From NCBI GenBank assembly GCA_964578835.1, contig CAZOEL010000109.1, forward strand, positions 1 through 17,511: 17,511 nucleotides of DNA, written 5' to 3'. The number at the start of each line of letters is the position of its first letter. The first letter of the stretch is position 1. The notes beneath the pieces were generated by a model. It saw nothing but the letters and a program-made list of their open reading frames with translations, was not told where the DNA came from and did no database searches. A program made the translations under genes and the position numbers. This document shows positions 1-7,547 of the stretch, one piece after another. This stretch comes from CAZOEL01 sp964578835. GTDB lineage: Bacteria > Desulfobacterota > Syntrophobacteria > Syntrophobacterales > Syntrophobacteraceae.

Positions 1-35
1 GTATTCTTTTATAAAGAGGATCTCCCCTCACCCTG

Positions 36-56
36 CCCTCTCCCTGAGGGAGAGGG
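36..56. repeat. Short GC-rich hairpin (9-bp stem, 3-nt loop)
   Basis: CCCTCTCCC at 36-44 and GGGAGAGGG at 48-56 pair perfectly around a 3-nt loop. It lies beyond the 3' end of the frhB-like gene. No T-run follows on the minus strand, so it is not a convincing intrinsic terminator. Similar ccctctccc/gggagaggg palindromes occur as dispersed intergenic repeats in many proteobacterial genomes, which is the likelier identity. Confidence 0.5.
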
Positions 57-60
57 AAAA

Positions 61-197
61 GACTGCAACCCGAACATTCAAAAGACTGCAATCTGAACAT
101 GCAAAAAACCGCAACCCGAGCATTCAAAAGACTGCAATCTGGACATGCAAAAAACTGCAACCCGAACATTCAAAAAGCTGCAACCCGAGCATTCAAA
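61..197. repeat. Tandem repeat, six copies of a ~23-bp unit
   Basis: Six head-to-tail copies begin at about 61, 84, 109, 130, 155 and 177. The core is ctgcaacccgaacattcaaa. Copies 2 and 4 carry the variant ctgcaatctg(a/g)acatgcaaa, so the array alternates A-B-A-B-A-A, which suggests that part of it expanded as a ~46-bp double unit. There are no unique spacers, so it is not a CRISPR array. An open frame runs through it on the plus strand but has no ribosome binding site or recognisable product. Confidence 0.85.
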
Positions 198-222
198 GTT
201 GACGACCCGGTAGCGCCATATT

Positions 223-1314
223 TTATTCCGCGGACCGGGCTTTCATCGCCGCTTCCTTTTTCTTGTCGGACCATTCCATCACTTTTCCGAGGAGCCGCTT
301 TGTATTGGCGTGTTTTTCCCGTGGATTGAATTCCTCGAGAGCCCTGCCCCTGGCGTCGGCAAAAACGGCTCTACCAAGTGGCGTACGGATGAAGACCGTT
401 GTCCAGCCTTCTTCGGAGCCGATGCCTCCAAAGGAAAGGTCGGCGTACTCGGCCGCGTAATCTTCGCAGTATCGGCAGGCGTAACGCTTCATGAAGTCCA
501 GCTGTGCGAGTGGAATGGATTTGACCTCCCCACTTTTCATATGAACGAGCAGCTCTTCTTTGACGTTGATCTTGCGGACCTCTTCCCACTTGAATCCGCC
601 GATTTCTTCTAACTTCCGGCGCTGGTCGTCCCCGAAGACGAAGTTCCCAGTGCAGAAAAGTCCCAGGTGATACTTGATGGCGTCGGCCGGAACGATCCCT
701 AGGACCTCCATCCTCCGCATCGTATTGATCTGGCAAGGGGTGCCGACGAAGGCGATGCGGCGCAGTCCCCCTTTGGCCATCGGGGCGAGCTCGTGAATGG
801 AAGCGGAATAGGTCGAATATTCATCACTGAAAAGCTTCATTCCATGGGACGCGTCGAAATGAAACCCCGCCGCCTCGAGAATCTCGTCCTTTGAGAGCGC
901 AAGGTGCGGTTCTCTTTTGAAGAGTCCCGTTTGCTTCGTCACAATGGCGCCGTTGATGAGCCCCTTATCGAAGAGATGCAAAAGAATGCCGGTGACGGCG
1001 CCGCCGTCTGTGGCGTTCTGTCTGACTTTCTCCTCCAGGGCGCGCGCCATGACCGCATCCAGCACACGCCCCATGGGCGCGCTCCAGGAAGTCTGCCTCT
1101 TTTGCTCTTCGTCGAGCTCATGGATTTCCGGACAGATAAGATAGCACAAACCGCATTCGATGCACTTTTCGGCGTCCTTGTAGCGCGGCCTACCGTCGTC
1201 ATCCAGCTCCAGAGCCCCGTAATTGATGGCCGTGCAGAAGGTGGCGCAGCCGCCGCAATGGTGGCAGCGCCCCGGGTTCTGAACTTCCTGGATAAGGTTG
1301 TAAAATGTCTTCAT
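223..1314 (-). CDS. frhB: FrhB/FdhB-family iron-sulfur flavoprotein (F420 hydrogenase/dehydrogenase beta subunit family)
   Basis: This 363-residue soluble protein belongs to the coenzyme F420 hydrogenase/dehydrogenase beta-subunit family, members of which pass electrons between a flavin and Fe-S clusters. Two [4Fe-4S] ferredoxin motifs lie at the N terminus (C17, C20, C23, C27 and C51, C54, C57, C61P). The family motif GTPCQ follows mid-protein, and CRYCEDYAAEYADLSFGG lies further on. The start at 1314 is chosen because GGAGG sits 7 nt upstream and the protein then opens MKTFYNLIQEVQ. An in-frame ATG at 1404 would add 30 residues that do not look like the family and has no ribosome binding site. 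It is the last gene of the hdrA-mvhD-frhB operon. In bacteria without F420 the partner may be ferredoxin, NAD(P)H, formate or another oxidoreductase; the sequence does not decide. Confidence 0.88.
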   Translation of the reverse strand: MKTFYNLIQEVQNPGRCHHCGGCATFCTAINYGALELDDDGRPRYKDAEKCIECGLCYLICPEIHELDEEQKRQTSWSAPMGRVLDAVMARALEEKVRQNATDGGAVTGILLHLFDKGLINGAIVTKQTGLFKREPHLALSKDEILEAAGFHFDASHGMKLFSDEYSTYSASIHELAPMAKGGLRRIAFVGTPCQINTMRRMEVLGIVPADAIKYHLGLFCTGNFVFGDDQRRKLEEIGGFKWEEVRKINVKEELLVHMKSGEVKSIPLAQLDFMKRYACRYCEDYAAEYADLSFGGIGSEEGWTTVFIRTPLGRAVFADARGRALEEFNPREKHANTKRLLGKVMEWSDKKKEAAMKARSAE

Positions 1315-1407
1315 GGCTTTCCTCCAGCCTGCAAAGCGTTTCCAGCCCGATGCGACCTCAGCGGATTTGCTTCGATCCGCAAGGCTCGCTTCCGATCCAT
1401 CCATCGA

Positions 1408-1839
1408 TCAATCGTTTACAGCCTTGGACCTTCTCAGTGGATTCGGACCGAGCTCCTTAATTTTTTGAGTAAACCTCGTTACGACTTCCGCAAACCTGGG
1501 CGCTTCGGCGGAGGAAACCCATTCGATCTCGAAACGATCGGGATCGATTCCAAGACTTTCCAGGACGACTTTACATGCTTCGGAACGGGCAAGGGCTTTG
1601 TGATTACCATCCAGGTAATGACATTCTCCCAGATGTCAGCCCATGACGATAACGCCATCGGCCCCTTTGGAAAGGGCGTTCACGACCAGATCGGGGTGCA
1701 CCATGCCGGAGCACATCACCCGAATGGCTCTCATGTTGGGCGGATACTGAAGGCGCGACACGCCGGCCAGATCACCGCCCGCATACGCGCACCAGTTGCA
1801 CAAAAATCCAATAATGACCGGCTCGTAATTATCAGACAT
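1408..1839 (-). CDS. mvhD: MvhD-like [2Fe-2S] hydrogenase delta subunit, selenoprotein (Sec68)
   Basis: This 143-residue protein matches the methyl-viologen-reducing hydrogenase delta subunit, a small [2Fe-2S] protein that carries electrons between a partner enzyme and HdrA. The N-terminal half has C14-x-x-C17 and C43. The frame then meets TGA at 1636-1638, read here as Sec68 in GUHLGEC, where homologues usually have GCHxGxC; C73 follows. Past the TGA the frame continues with family-like sequence (HYLDGNHKALARSEACK) to a second TGA at 1408-1410. Without recoding the product would be a 67-residue fragment lacking half the family signature. BamF of class II benzoyl-CoA reductase and VhuD of Methanococcus are known Sec-containing relatives. 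It starts 15 nt after the hdrA stop and is preceded by AAAGGA. Its likely partner is the upstream HdrA. Confidence 0.9.
1599..1638 (-). promoter_or_regulatory. SECIS-like hairpin and recoded UGA in mvhD
   Basis: The UGA occupies 1638-1636. Downstream on the mRNA, ATTACC (1619-1614) and GGTAAT (1608-1603) form a perfect 6-bp stem around the 5-nt loop UGGAU (1613-1609). After one C-C mismatch the stem extends by three more pairs (UGU 1623-1621 with ACA 1601-1599). The loop begins 22 nt after the UGA, within the spacing usual for bacterial SelB-binding SECIS elements, and contains GG as many such loops do. Confidence 0.8.
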
Positions 1840-1854
1840 CGCATCAAATCCTTT

Positions 1855-4800
1855 CTAATTCTCACCACTCGCCAAAACCGCGTCCAATTGCGCCCTGAGC
1901 TGCTCCATCGTAAAGCCGTTAACGCTCACGCCTCCCTTCGGGCAGGTGGCGGCGCATAGACCGCAGCCCTTGCAGAGAGCCTTGTCCGTTTCTATTCTTT
2001 TGCGGCCGTCCACTATTTGCAGCTCGATCGCCATGTAGGGGCAGACGTCGACGCACAACGCACAGCCGTCGCATTTTTCCGTGACATGGGATTTGATGGC
2101 GTCAAGCTGCATGTAATCCTTGGAGAGAATCACGTTGGCCCTGGATACCGCGGCTTTGGCCTGAGAAATGGCTTCATCGACCGGCTTGGGATAGTTGCAC
2201 AGACCCGCGACAAAAAGACCGTCCACGGTCATATCGACCGGCCTGAGCTTCGGGTGCGCTTCATTGAGGAAGCCGTCTTCGTTCTGCCCGCATTTGAAAA
2301 GCTCGACCAACTCCCGGTTGTCATCGGGAACGACTGCGGATGCAAGCACCAGATAGTCGGTGGAAATCTTCAATGGACGGCCGAGAATGGGATCGAAAAC
2401 TTCCACGCGCAGATCTTTGCCCTCGAGCGCCACGTCGGGTTTCGAATCCAGCCCGAAGCGAACGAAGATGACGCCCGCCTGACGCGCTCTGAAGTAAATG
2501 TCCTCACGCTCCCCATAGGTGCGGATGTCGCGGTTTAGAACGAACACCTCCATATCGGGGTTGAGCTCTTTTAGCTTCACGGCTTTCTGCATGGTGTGAG
2601 TGCAGCAAACGCGGCTGCAATAGGGGCGGTGAGGCTCGCGGGAGCCGACGCACTGGATGAAAACGGCGGTCCCGGCCTGCTTGATCTCCTCTTCACGCTC
2701 TCTGAAGGCGGCTTCGAGCTCCAGATGAGTCATGATCCTCGGATCGTTCCCGTACAGGTACTCCTCGGGCTTGAGCTCTTCAGCGCCCGTGGCGACGACT
2801 GCAGCCCCAAAAGCATAGGCCTGAGTCTCGCCGCCTTTGGCTTGGATCTCGCTTTTGAAGTTGCCTACGGAGCCGGAGAACGTCTTTAGCTGCGCGTTCT
2901 TCAAAATCGTGATCTTCTCGTGGGCTTCCACTTTAGTGATAAGCTCCTCGAGAAGCGGTGGGATGGCTCTCCCCCTCCAGGTTTCGTTGAGCTTGAGCGC
3001 GTTGCCTCCAAGCCGATCCGTCTTTTCGAGGAGCAGAGTATCGTGTCCGTTCTCGGCCAGGTTGAGCGCCGCGCTCATGCCGGCTACGCCGCCGCCGATA
3101 ACGAGGGCTTTGCGGACGACATCGACTTTGAACCGCTCCAGGGGAAGATTGAGCGCAGCCTTCGCCACGGCCATGCGAACCTGATCTTTGGCTTTTTCGG
3201 TTGCTCTGACGGGATCGGACTGATGGACCCAGGAATTGTGATTTCGAATATTCGCCATCTCGAGAAGGTACGGGTTCAGGCCCGCTTCTTTCATCGTCTC
3301 CTGAAACAGAGGCTCGTGAGTTCTCGGCGTACAGGCGGCGACCACGATGCGGTTTAGCCCATGCTCGGCGATATTTCTGGCGATGAGATCCTGGGTGTCG
3401 GTCGAGCAGGTGAATAGATTGTTCTCGACGAATACGACGTTCGGCAACGCTTGTGCATATTGTGCGACGGCTTTGACATCCACCACATTGGCGATATTGA
3501 TGCCGCAGGAGCATACAAAAACGCCGATCCTGGGCGTCTCGCCTTCGACATCGCGCTGAGGAGGATAGGTCTTCGCTTTCGTCAGCGCGCCTCTGGCCTT
3601 GTAGAGCGCCTTCGAGGCGTCGGCCGCAGCGGCCGAGGCTTCGGTAACCGATCGTGGAATGGCTTTCGGGGACCGGAACGCTCCTGCTACGTATATCCCC
3701 TTTCTAGTGCTCGAGGTGGGATCGAAGCTAAGGGTTTTCGCAAAATTATACGGGTCGAGCTCGAAGCCCAGTCTTTCGGCAAGAAGCTTCCCATCCTTCG
3801 ACGCCCCGATGCCTATGGAGAGGACCGCCAGGTCGAACTCTTCGCTCCTCAGCCCTCCATCGATAGAGACGTAATCGATGCCGACTCCCGTGTCGTCTTT
3901 TCCCGGAACGATCGAATGAGGGCGACTCCTGATGAAGCGGACTCCTTTGGCCTTCGCCCCTTCGTAGTATCGCTCGAACTCTTTGTTCGGACTGCGTATA
4001 TCCATGTAAAAGACGGTCAGCTCGACTCCCTCGGGCATGTGCTCGGCCGTGACCAGAGCCTGTTTTATCGCATACATGCAGCAGACGCTCGAGCAGTACC
4101 CGTTGCCGGAATGGTGCGGATCGCGCGAGCCGACGCACTGAATCCATGCGACTTTCTTAGGCTCCTTTCCGTTCGAGGGCTTCACGAGGTGGCCCATGTA
4201 GGGACCGCTTGCGGAAAGCAGCCTTTCGTATTCAAGGCTCGTGACGACATCCGGAATCTTCTTGTAGCCGTAAGTGTCGTACATGGAAGGATCGAAGGGC
4301 GTGTAGCCGGGCGCTAAAATGAGAGAGCCCACTCGGAAAGTGACGAGCTCTTCCTTTTCATTGAAATTTATGGCCCCGGTGGGGCAGAATTTTTCACAGG
4401 CGCGGCATTTCCCGCGGGTGAAATAGAGGCAATTTTCGCTGTCAATGGCGTATTTCAAGGGGACCGTCTGGCCGTACTTTATGAATATGGCCTTCCTTTT
4501 CCCGATCCCCATATTGTATTCGTCATCGACTTTCCTCGGACATTTCTCTGCGCAAAGCCCGCAGGCGATGCATTTTTCCATGTCCACATAGCGAGGGCTT
4601 CTTCTTACCGTAACGGTAAAGTCGCCTTCCTCTCCCGCTACATCCACGACCTCGGAGCGGGTATGGAGCTCAACGTTCAAGTGCCGACCGCACTCGACAA
4701 GTTTGGGCGAGATGATTCACATGGCGCAATCGTTGGTCGGGTAGGTCTTGTCGAGCTGCGACATGACTCCGCCAATTCCTGTGCTTTTTTCCAGGAGATA

Positions 4801-4896
4801 AACATAGTACCCCGATTCCGCCAAGTCCAAGGTGGCCTGAATACCAGCTATGCCGCCTCCAACGACCATAATCGATCCAACTGGCTTTTCCGTCAT
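1855..4896 (-). CDS. hdrA: Heterodisulfide reductase subunit A-like flavoprotein, double module, selenoprotein (Sec60)
   Basis: HdrA-type proteins carry FAD and several [4Fe-4S] clusters and are the hub of flavin-based electron bifurcation or confurcation in the cytoplasm. The gene encodes 1013 residues when the in-frame TGA at 4717-4719 is read as Sec60, in the motif NDCAMUIISPKLVE that is Cys or Sec in HdrA proteins. Visible parts: Rossmann FAD motif GGGIAG (13-18); C57-x-x-U60; two ferredoxin clusters (C109, C112, C115, C119 and C156, C164, C167, C171); WIQCVGS; then a second HdrA module from about 456 with CSCG (462-464), C497, C522, a second GGGVAG near 601 and a second IQCVGS; and C-terminal [4Fe-4S] motifs (C942-C952 and C975-C985). 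The ATG at 4896 has GAGAGG just upstream. The alternative TTG at 4680 would remove the first FAD motif. It is first in the operon with mvhD and frhB. No HdrB or HdrC accompanies it. BamE of class II benzoyl-CoA reductase is a related alternative. Confidence 0.93.
4678..4719 (-). promoter_or_regulatory. SECIS-like hairpin and recoded UGA in hdrA
   Basis: The UGA lies at 4719-4717. After a 20-nt spacer, CGAGUGC (4696-4690) and GCACUUG (4684-4678) form a 7-bp stem with one G-U pair around the loop GGUCG (4689-4685). The apical part closely resembles the E. coli fdhF SECIS, whose loop is GGUCU on a similar GC-rich stem. With the family-conserved residues on both sides of the UGA, this supports selenocysteine insertion rather than a nonsense mutation. 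Confidence 0.85.
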
Positions 4897-5072
4897 ACCG
4901 ACCTCTCTACGATCTGAGTTTCAAAATCCGTTCAAAAGTTATATGCGCCGCCTCGCAGGATGTAAGAAGCATCCCGCCTTTCGCGGCGTCGATAAAGGTT
5001 AGAAGAAAGCATGAAAATCGGTGAAAAGACGAAGCGCGGCCTGGAATGCCTCTCGCCAATTCACCTGTTCAA

Positions 5073-5588
5073 CTATTCACTGGTTTTTATTTCGCGCAGC
5101 AGCCACTCGCACGCTCGGGGGATCGCCATTCGCACTTCCATGGACAACCCCGGCTCGACCTCATCGGGAATTCTCCCGACCTGAACGGCCAGGATTCTTA
5201 CTTTGACGCCGCCGGACTCTTGCAACTCCCGGAGTAGATTCACCGAGGGGAACTGGTGAAGGGAAAAGTCGCTCGATTTTGCTGCCGGCATATCATCAAG
5301 GTCCAATTCGAAAAGCTCGCCGGGAGAACGCCCGGGCTGAGAAATGGCGTCCACGATGAACACATATGCGGGTTTATGAGAAGAGAGCAGAAGATCGAAG
5401 AGGAGATCGCCGATGCTTGTTCCCACATCCACAGCCAGCACGGAATCAGGGAGCTGGTAGTGAGCGTGCAGGCATTCGATCAGTTCGGGGCCGAATCCAT
5501 CATCGCCGAAGAGGGTATTCCCGCAGCCAAATACGATAACAGGCTTACTGAAAAGTTCCTGTAGCACGAGGCTATCCTTGCATTGCAT
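5073..5588 (-). CDS. Hydrogenase maturation protease (peptidase M52, HycI/FrhD-like)
   Basis: Proteases of this family clip the C terminus of the large [NiFe]-hydrogenase subunit once nickel is inserted. The 171-residue product has the family opening VIVFGCGNTLFGDDGFGP (17-34), an AVDVG strand (52-56), FIVDA (77-81) and LHQFP (110-114). D30, D80 and H111 are the likely nickel-sensing residues. Length is typical. The start is uncertain: ATG at 5588 fits the family, ATG at 5594 is two codons earlier, and an ATG at 5675 would add 29 residues that look unrelated; none has a clear Shine-Dalgarno sequence. It lies 176 nt upstream of hdrA on the same strand. A protease beside hdrA-mvhD-frhB, with no hydrogenase large subunit in view, implies that a [NiFe] hydrogenase is encoded elsewhere. 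Confidence 0.85.
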   Translation of the reverse strand: MQCKDSLVLQELFSKPVIVFGCGNTLFGDDGFGPELIECLHAHYQLPDSVLAVDVGTSIGDLLFDLLLSSHKPAYVFIVDAISQPGRSPGELFELDLDDMPAAKSSDFSLHQFPSVNLLRELQESGGVKVRILAVQVGRIPDEVEPGLSMEVRMAIPRACEWLLREIKTSE

Positions 5589-5600
5589 ATTCATTGATTG

Positions 5601-5641
5601 TGCACATTGTGCATCTACCAAATATTTGCATAGACTGTCAA
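5601..5641 (-). promoter_or_regulatory. Possible promoter and palindromic operator upstream of the maturation protease
   Basis: On the minus strand a perfect TTGACA (5641-5636) is followed after 18 nt by TAGATG (5617-5612), a weak -10 match of three bases in six. A perfect palindrome, TGCACA-A-TGTGCA (5613-5601), sits at the expected -10/+1 position, as a repressor site would. If real, the leader would be very short and would favour the start at 5588 or 5594. The promoter assignment is weak; the palindrome is directly visible. Confidence 0.3.
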
Positions 5642-5783
5642 CGAATAAATGGGGAAAATGCAACTCCAGAAACATCGATTTTTCAGGAGGCGTTTGTCTG
5701 GAGGCTTCTTTTCAGGCGGGGATATGGTTGGCGTTGAGCGGAGGAAGAGGTTGGGGGGCGTCTCAGGAACTCTGCGGGGTTAC

Positions 5784-6194
5784 TCATCCGCTTTTCGGCT
5801 TCTGGGCTCTCTTTCGCTCGGCGCTTTGAGCCGGCTGCGCGACCTCGGGTGAAAGCTGGATGATGTACATGTCGTGCTCTCCGGAATAGGTCATGTCATA
5901 GGCGGCGCGTCGGTTGCGCAGCAGGCCGTGCTGTTTCAGGAAGTTGGCGGCTGGAATGGCTAGTCCGTTGGGTTTTTTGATGATTCTGGCGGCCCCCTGC
6001 TCGCCAGCGTTATTTATGAAGCGGATCCCTACTTCCCGGGTATCCGGATCGTAATAGATAAGAGCGTAGTTGAACCGGGTCAGTGCGAACTTGCGCGTAG
6101 CGGGCTCGTTGAATTCGATCACGCCATTGGGCAATAGGGAGATTTTGGGGGAAGAAGCGCCTGCGCGCTGTCCGATGAATCTTTGAAACGCCAT
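5784..6194 (-). CDS. Conserved hypothetical protein (136 aa)
   Basis: The product starts MAFQRFIGQRAGASSPKISL and contains no cysteine, signal peptide or membrane segment. The middle (about 40-95) is a mixed region with YALIYYDPDTREVGIRF that suggests a small alpha/beta fold, followed by a helix ending in FLKQHGLL. The C-terminal 20 residues are basic and alanine-rich and probably disordered. GGAG lies 8 nt before the ATG, which supports this start. Short proteins opening MAFQRF are, from memory, widespread in Deltaproteobacteria without an assigned function; that recollection was not checked. No function is proposed. Confidence 0.75.
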   Translation of the reverse strand: MAFQRFIGQRAGASSPKISLLPNGVIEFNEPATRKFALTRFNYALIYYDPDTREVGIRFINNAGEQGAARIIKKPNGLAIPAANFLKQHGLLRNRRAAYDMTYSGEHDMYIIQLSPEVAQPAQSAERKRAQKPKSG

Positions 6195-6310
6195 GGTTTT
6201 GCTCCAACCGAATGAGGATTTCTTGCATTTCTCGTAAAAACGAAAGCAGCGGGGCGCCGCGGACCGTCAAATCATCCGGACGCCCTCTCTGCGGTCATTC
6301 AAACCGAGAA

Positions 6311-6538
6311 TCAATCCCTCTCAAATATGCAGAGCGCCCTCAGCTTGCCGGCTTCCGCCACATACTGGCAATCCTCATATTCCCAACCGTTGCTTGCTTT
6401 CTCGTTTAGGAATTCTGAAAAACCGCTTTTGAATTCATCATAGCCGGCCACATATGTATCAAAGTGATAATCATCCGAATGCTTCTCGCGCTTCATGCGC
6501 TCACTATGCTCAGGTTTTCCGCAGCTCATAGAACTCAC
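6311..6538 (-). CDS. Small hypothetical protein, possibly DUF4177-like (75 aa)
   Basis: The reading frame opens with GTG at 6538; an ATG three codons in (6529) is an equally good start, with GGTGAG just upstream. The pattern FLNEKASNGWEYEDC followed by a terminal CIFERD recalls the small DUF4177-type fold (helix, GWE turn, terminal strand), but the match is by eye only. It is charged and soluble with no signal peptide. A TATAAT box at 6574-6579 lies about 36 nt upstream of the GTG, which supports a real gene with its own promoter. Function unknown. Confidence 0.6.
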   Translation of the reverse strand: MSSMSCGKPEHSERMKREKHSDDYHFDTYVAGYDEFKSGFSEFLNEKASNGWEYEDCQYVAEAGKLRALCIFERD

Positions 6539-6566
6539 CGCCTTTCTTTGTCTAAATAGATTTAGG

Positions 6567-6603
6567 ATTTTATATTATATAAGATAAACCTTATTCTCTT
6601 CAG
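6567..6603 (-). promoter_or_regulatory. Probable promoter of the 75-aa gene
   Basis: The intergenic stretch is strongly AT-rich compared with its surroundings. The minus strand has a perfect TATAAT (6579-6574), with CTGAAG 18 nt upstream as a poor -35 match. Transcription would start near 6567, about 29 nt before the GTG at 6538. Confidence 0.45.
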
Positions 6604-6669
6604 GCGCATGCTATGACGCGAAAGGACAAATCCCGAGCCTTTGCGGAAGCTTCTCCGCTCAACTCCTTT

Positions 6670-7014
6670 TCACTTTTCTTCCTTCCCGCCTTTTATCAGG
6701 CGAAGCCTTACCCCATGGCTCAGATCCTCACCTTGCTCGGGTGAGCGGCACTTGTTGCAGAGGAGCGTGGGAGAATAGGCAAACTCCATCAGCATGAGCG
6801 CAGTGGCTTTGATGAAAGCCAATTCTACCGGATTTTCAGGTTCTTCGCCCAATTCGCGGAGCAGTTCCGCCTTGGAGGCTTCTCCGGCTTTTTCGGCCAA
6901 TTGGGTCGGATCGATGGAAAGATCCCGACATCTTCGTTCTATCATTCGGCTGATGTCATCGGTAACATCGGCGCCGCATTGAATACAGAAAAACTTCACT
7001 TGTCCCAGCCACAT
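6670..7014 (-). CDS. Hypothetical protein with a four-cysteine, zinc-site-like pair of CxxC motifs (114 aa)
   Basis: The start at 7014 is set by a very strong AGGAGG 6 nt upstream; the frame extends 18 codons further without support. The protein opens MWLGQVKFFCIQCGADVTDD. Two CxxC pairs, C10/C13 and C86/C89, lie at the two ends and would form one zinc or iron site if the ends come together. Between them is a charged helical segment (about 20-75) without membrane features. It ends in a basic tail. I do not recognise the family. It follows the secreted OB-fold-like gene by about 80 nt and may be co-transcribed with it. Confidence 0.75.
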   Translation of the reverse strand: MWLGQVKFFCIQCGADVTDDISRMIERRCRDLSIDPTQLAEKAGEASKAELLRELGEEPENPVELAFIKATALMLMEFAYSPTLLCNKCRSPEQGEDLSHGVRLRLIKGGKEEK

Positions 7015-7094
7015 AAAAACCCTCCTACGCCATTGCTCGAGCTCCGCGAAAGCTTGAATTCCCATCAAAGCCCATCGCTATCCATCGCCCCGCT

Positions 7095-7547
7095 CTACTC
7101 GGATCGTTCGTCAATATCTTCAACGGCGGAGACTTCCAGAACGGCTCCTCCGCCTTTCGCCTCCACCAGCAGCCCGACGATGCGCAGTTGCCGCCCGACG
7201 AAGTAGGACATCGTTTTCATCCCTTCGGGAAGCTTGGAAGGATAGGGCGAGTCCTCCTTCCCGGTCGGAGCCCAGGAGCGGATATTGAGGCTTCGGCCGA
7301 GCGAAGTTCTAATCGGGTAAGCATCGTCTTCGCTATCTTCCAGAACGCCTTCTATCCTTACGGCGCATCCAATGAATACCTCAGGCGTTTCGAGAATTCG
7401 CGCCAGAGAGCCGGACGCTTCGATATCGGGACAATCCTGGGCATGGGCTTGCGAAGCAGCGGAGCCCGAGACTCGATCCTGGAGGAGCCCCGCCAGGATA
7501 AGCACTGAACAAAAGACCGCCAAAAACAGTACAGACGCTCGCTTCAT
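7095..7547 (-). CDS. Secreted small protein, OB-fold-like (150 aa)
   Basis: The start at 7547 has AAAGGAGA 5 nt upstream; an ATG five codons earlier lacks this. Residues 1 to about 37 form a Sec signal peptide (basic MKRAS, hydrophobic core LFLAVFCSVLILAGLL, likely cut after AHA before QDCPD). The mature part has two strands typical of small OB folds, VRIEGVLEDSEDDAYPI and LRIVGLLVEAKGGGAVLEV, and two cysteines that could form a disulfide. The mature domain resembles nucleic-acid-anti or BOF-like periplasmic OB folds only in outline; no function can be assigned. It leads the group of four small minus-strand genes at 5784-7547. Confidence 0.75.
   Translation of the reverse strand: MKRASVLFLAVFCSVLILAGLLQDRVSGSAASQAHAQDCPDIEASGSLARILETPEVFIGCAVRIEGVLEDSEDDAYPIRTSLGRSLNIRSWAPTGKEDSPYPSKLPEGMKTMSYFVGRQLRIVGLLVEAKGGGAVLEVSAVEDIDERSE

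Noticed and set aside
61..197. CRISPR array
   Set aside because: The units are contiguous, with no unique spacers and no cas genes.
1315..1404. Longer FrhB start at 1404
   Set aside because: The 30 extra residues do not resemble the family and have no ribosome binding site, while GGAGG precedes the ATG at 1314.
1636..1839. A 67-residue truncated MvhD or pseudogene
   Set aside because: Sequence past the TGA keeps the family motif and open frame, and a SECIS-like hairpin follows.
904..1959. Long open frame on the plus strand (351 codons), and similar ones at 3451-4317, 14335-15162 and 15989-16999
   Set aside because: They lie antisense to well-recognised genes, have no recognisable domains and are explained by codon bias of the opposite strand.
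4680..4680. TTG start for a 941-residue HdrA
   Set aside because: It would discard the FAD motif and CxxU site that are plainly encoded upstream in the same frame; only the selenocysteine TGA interrupts.
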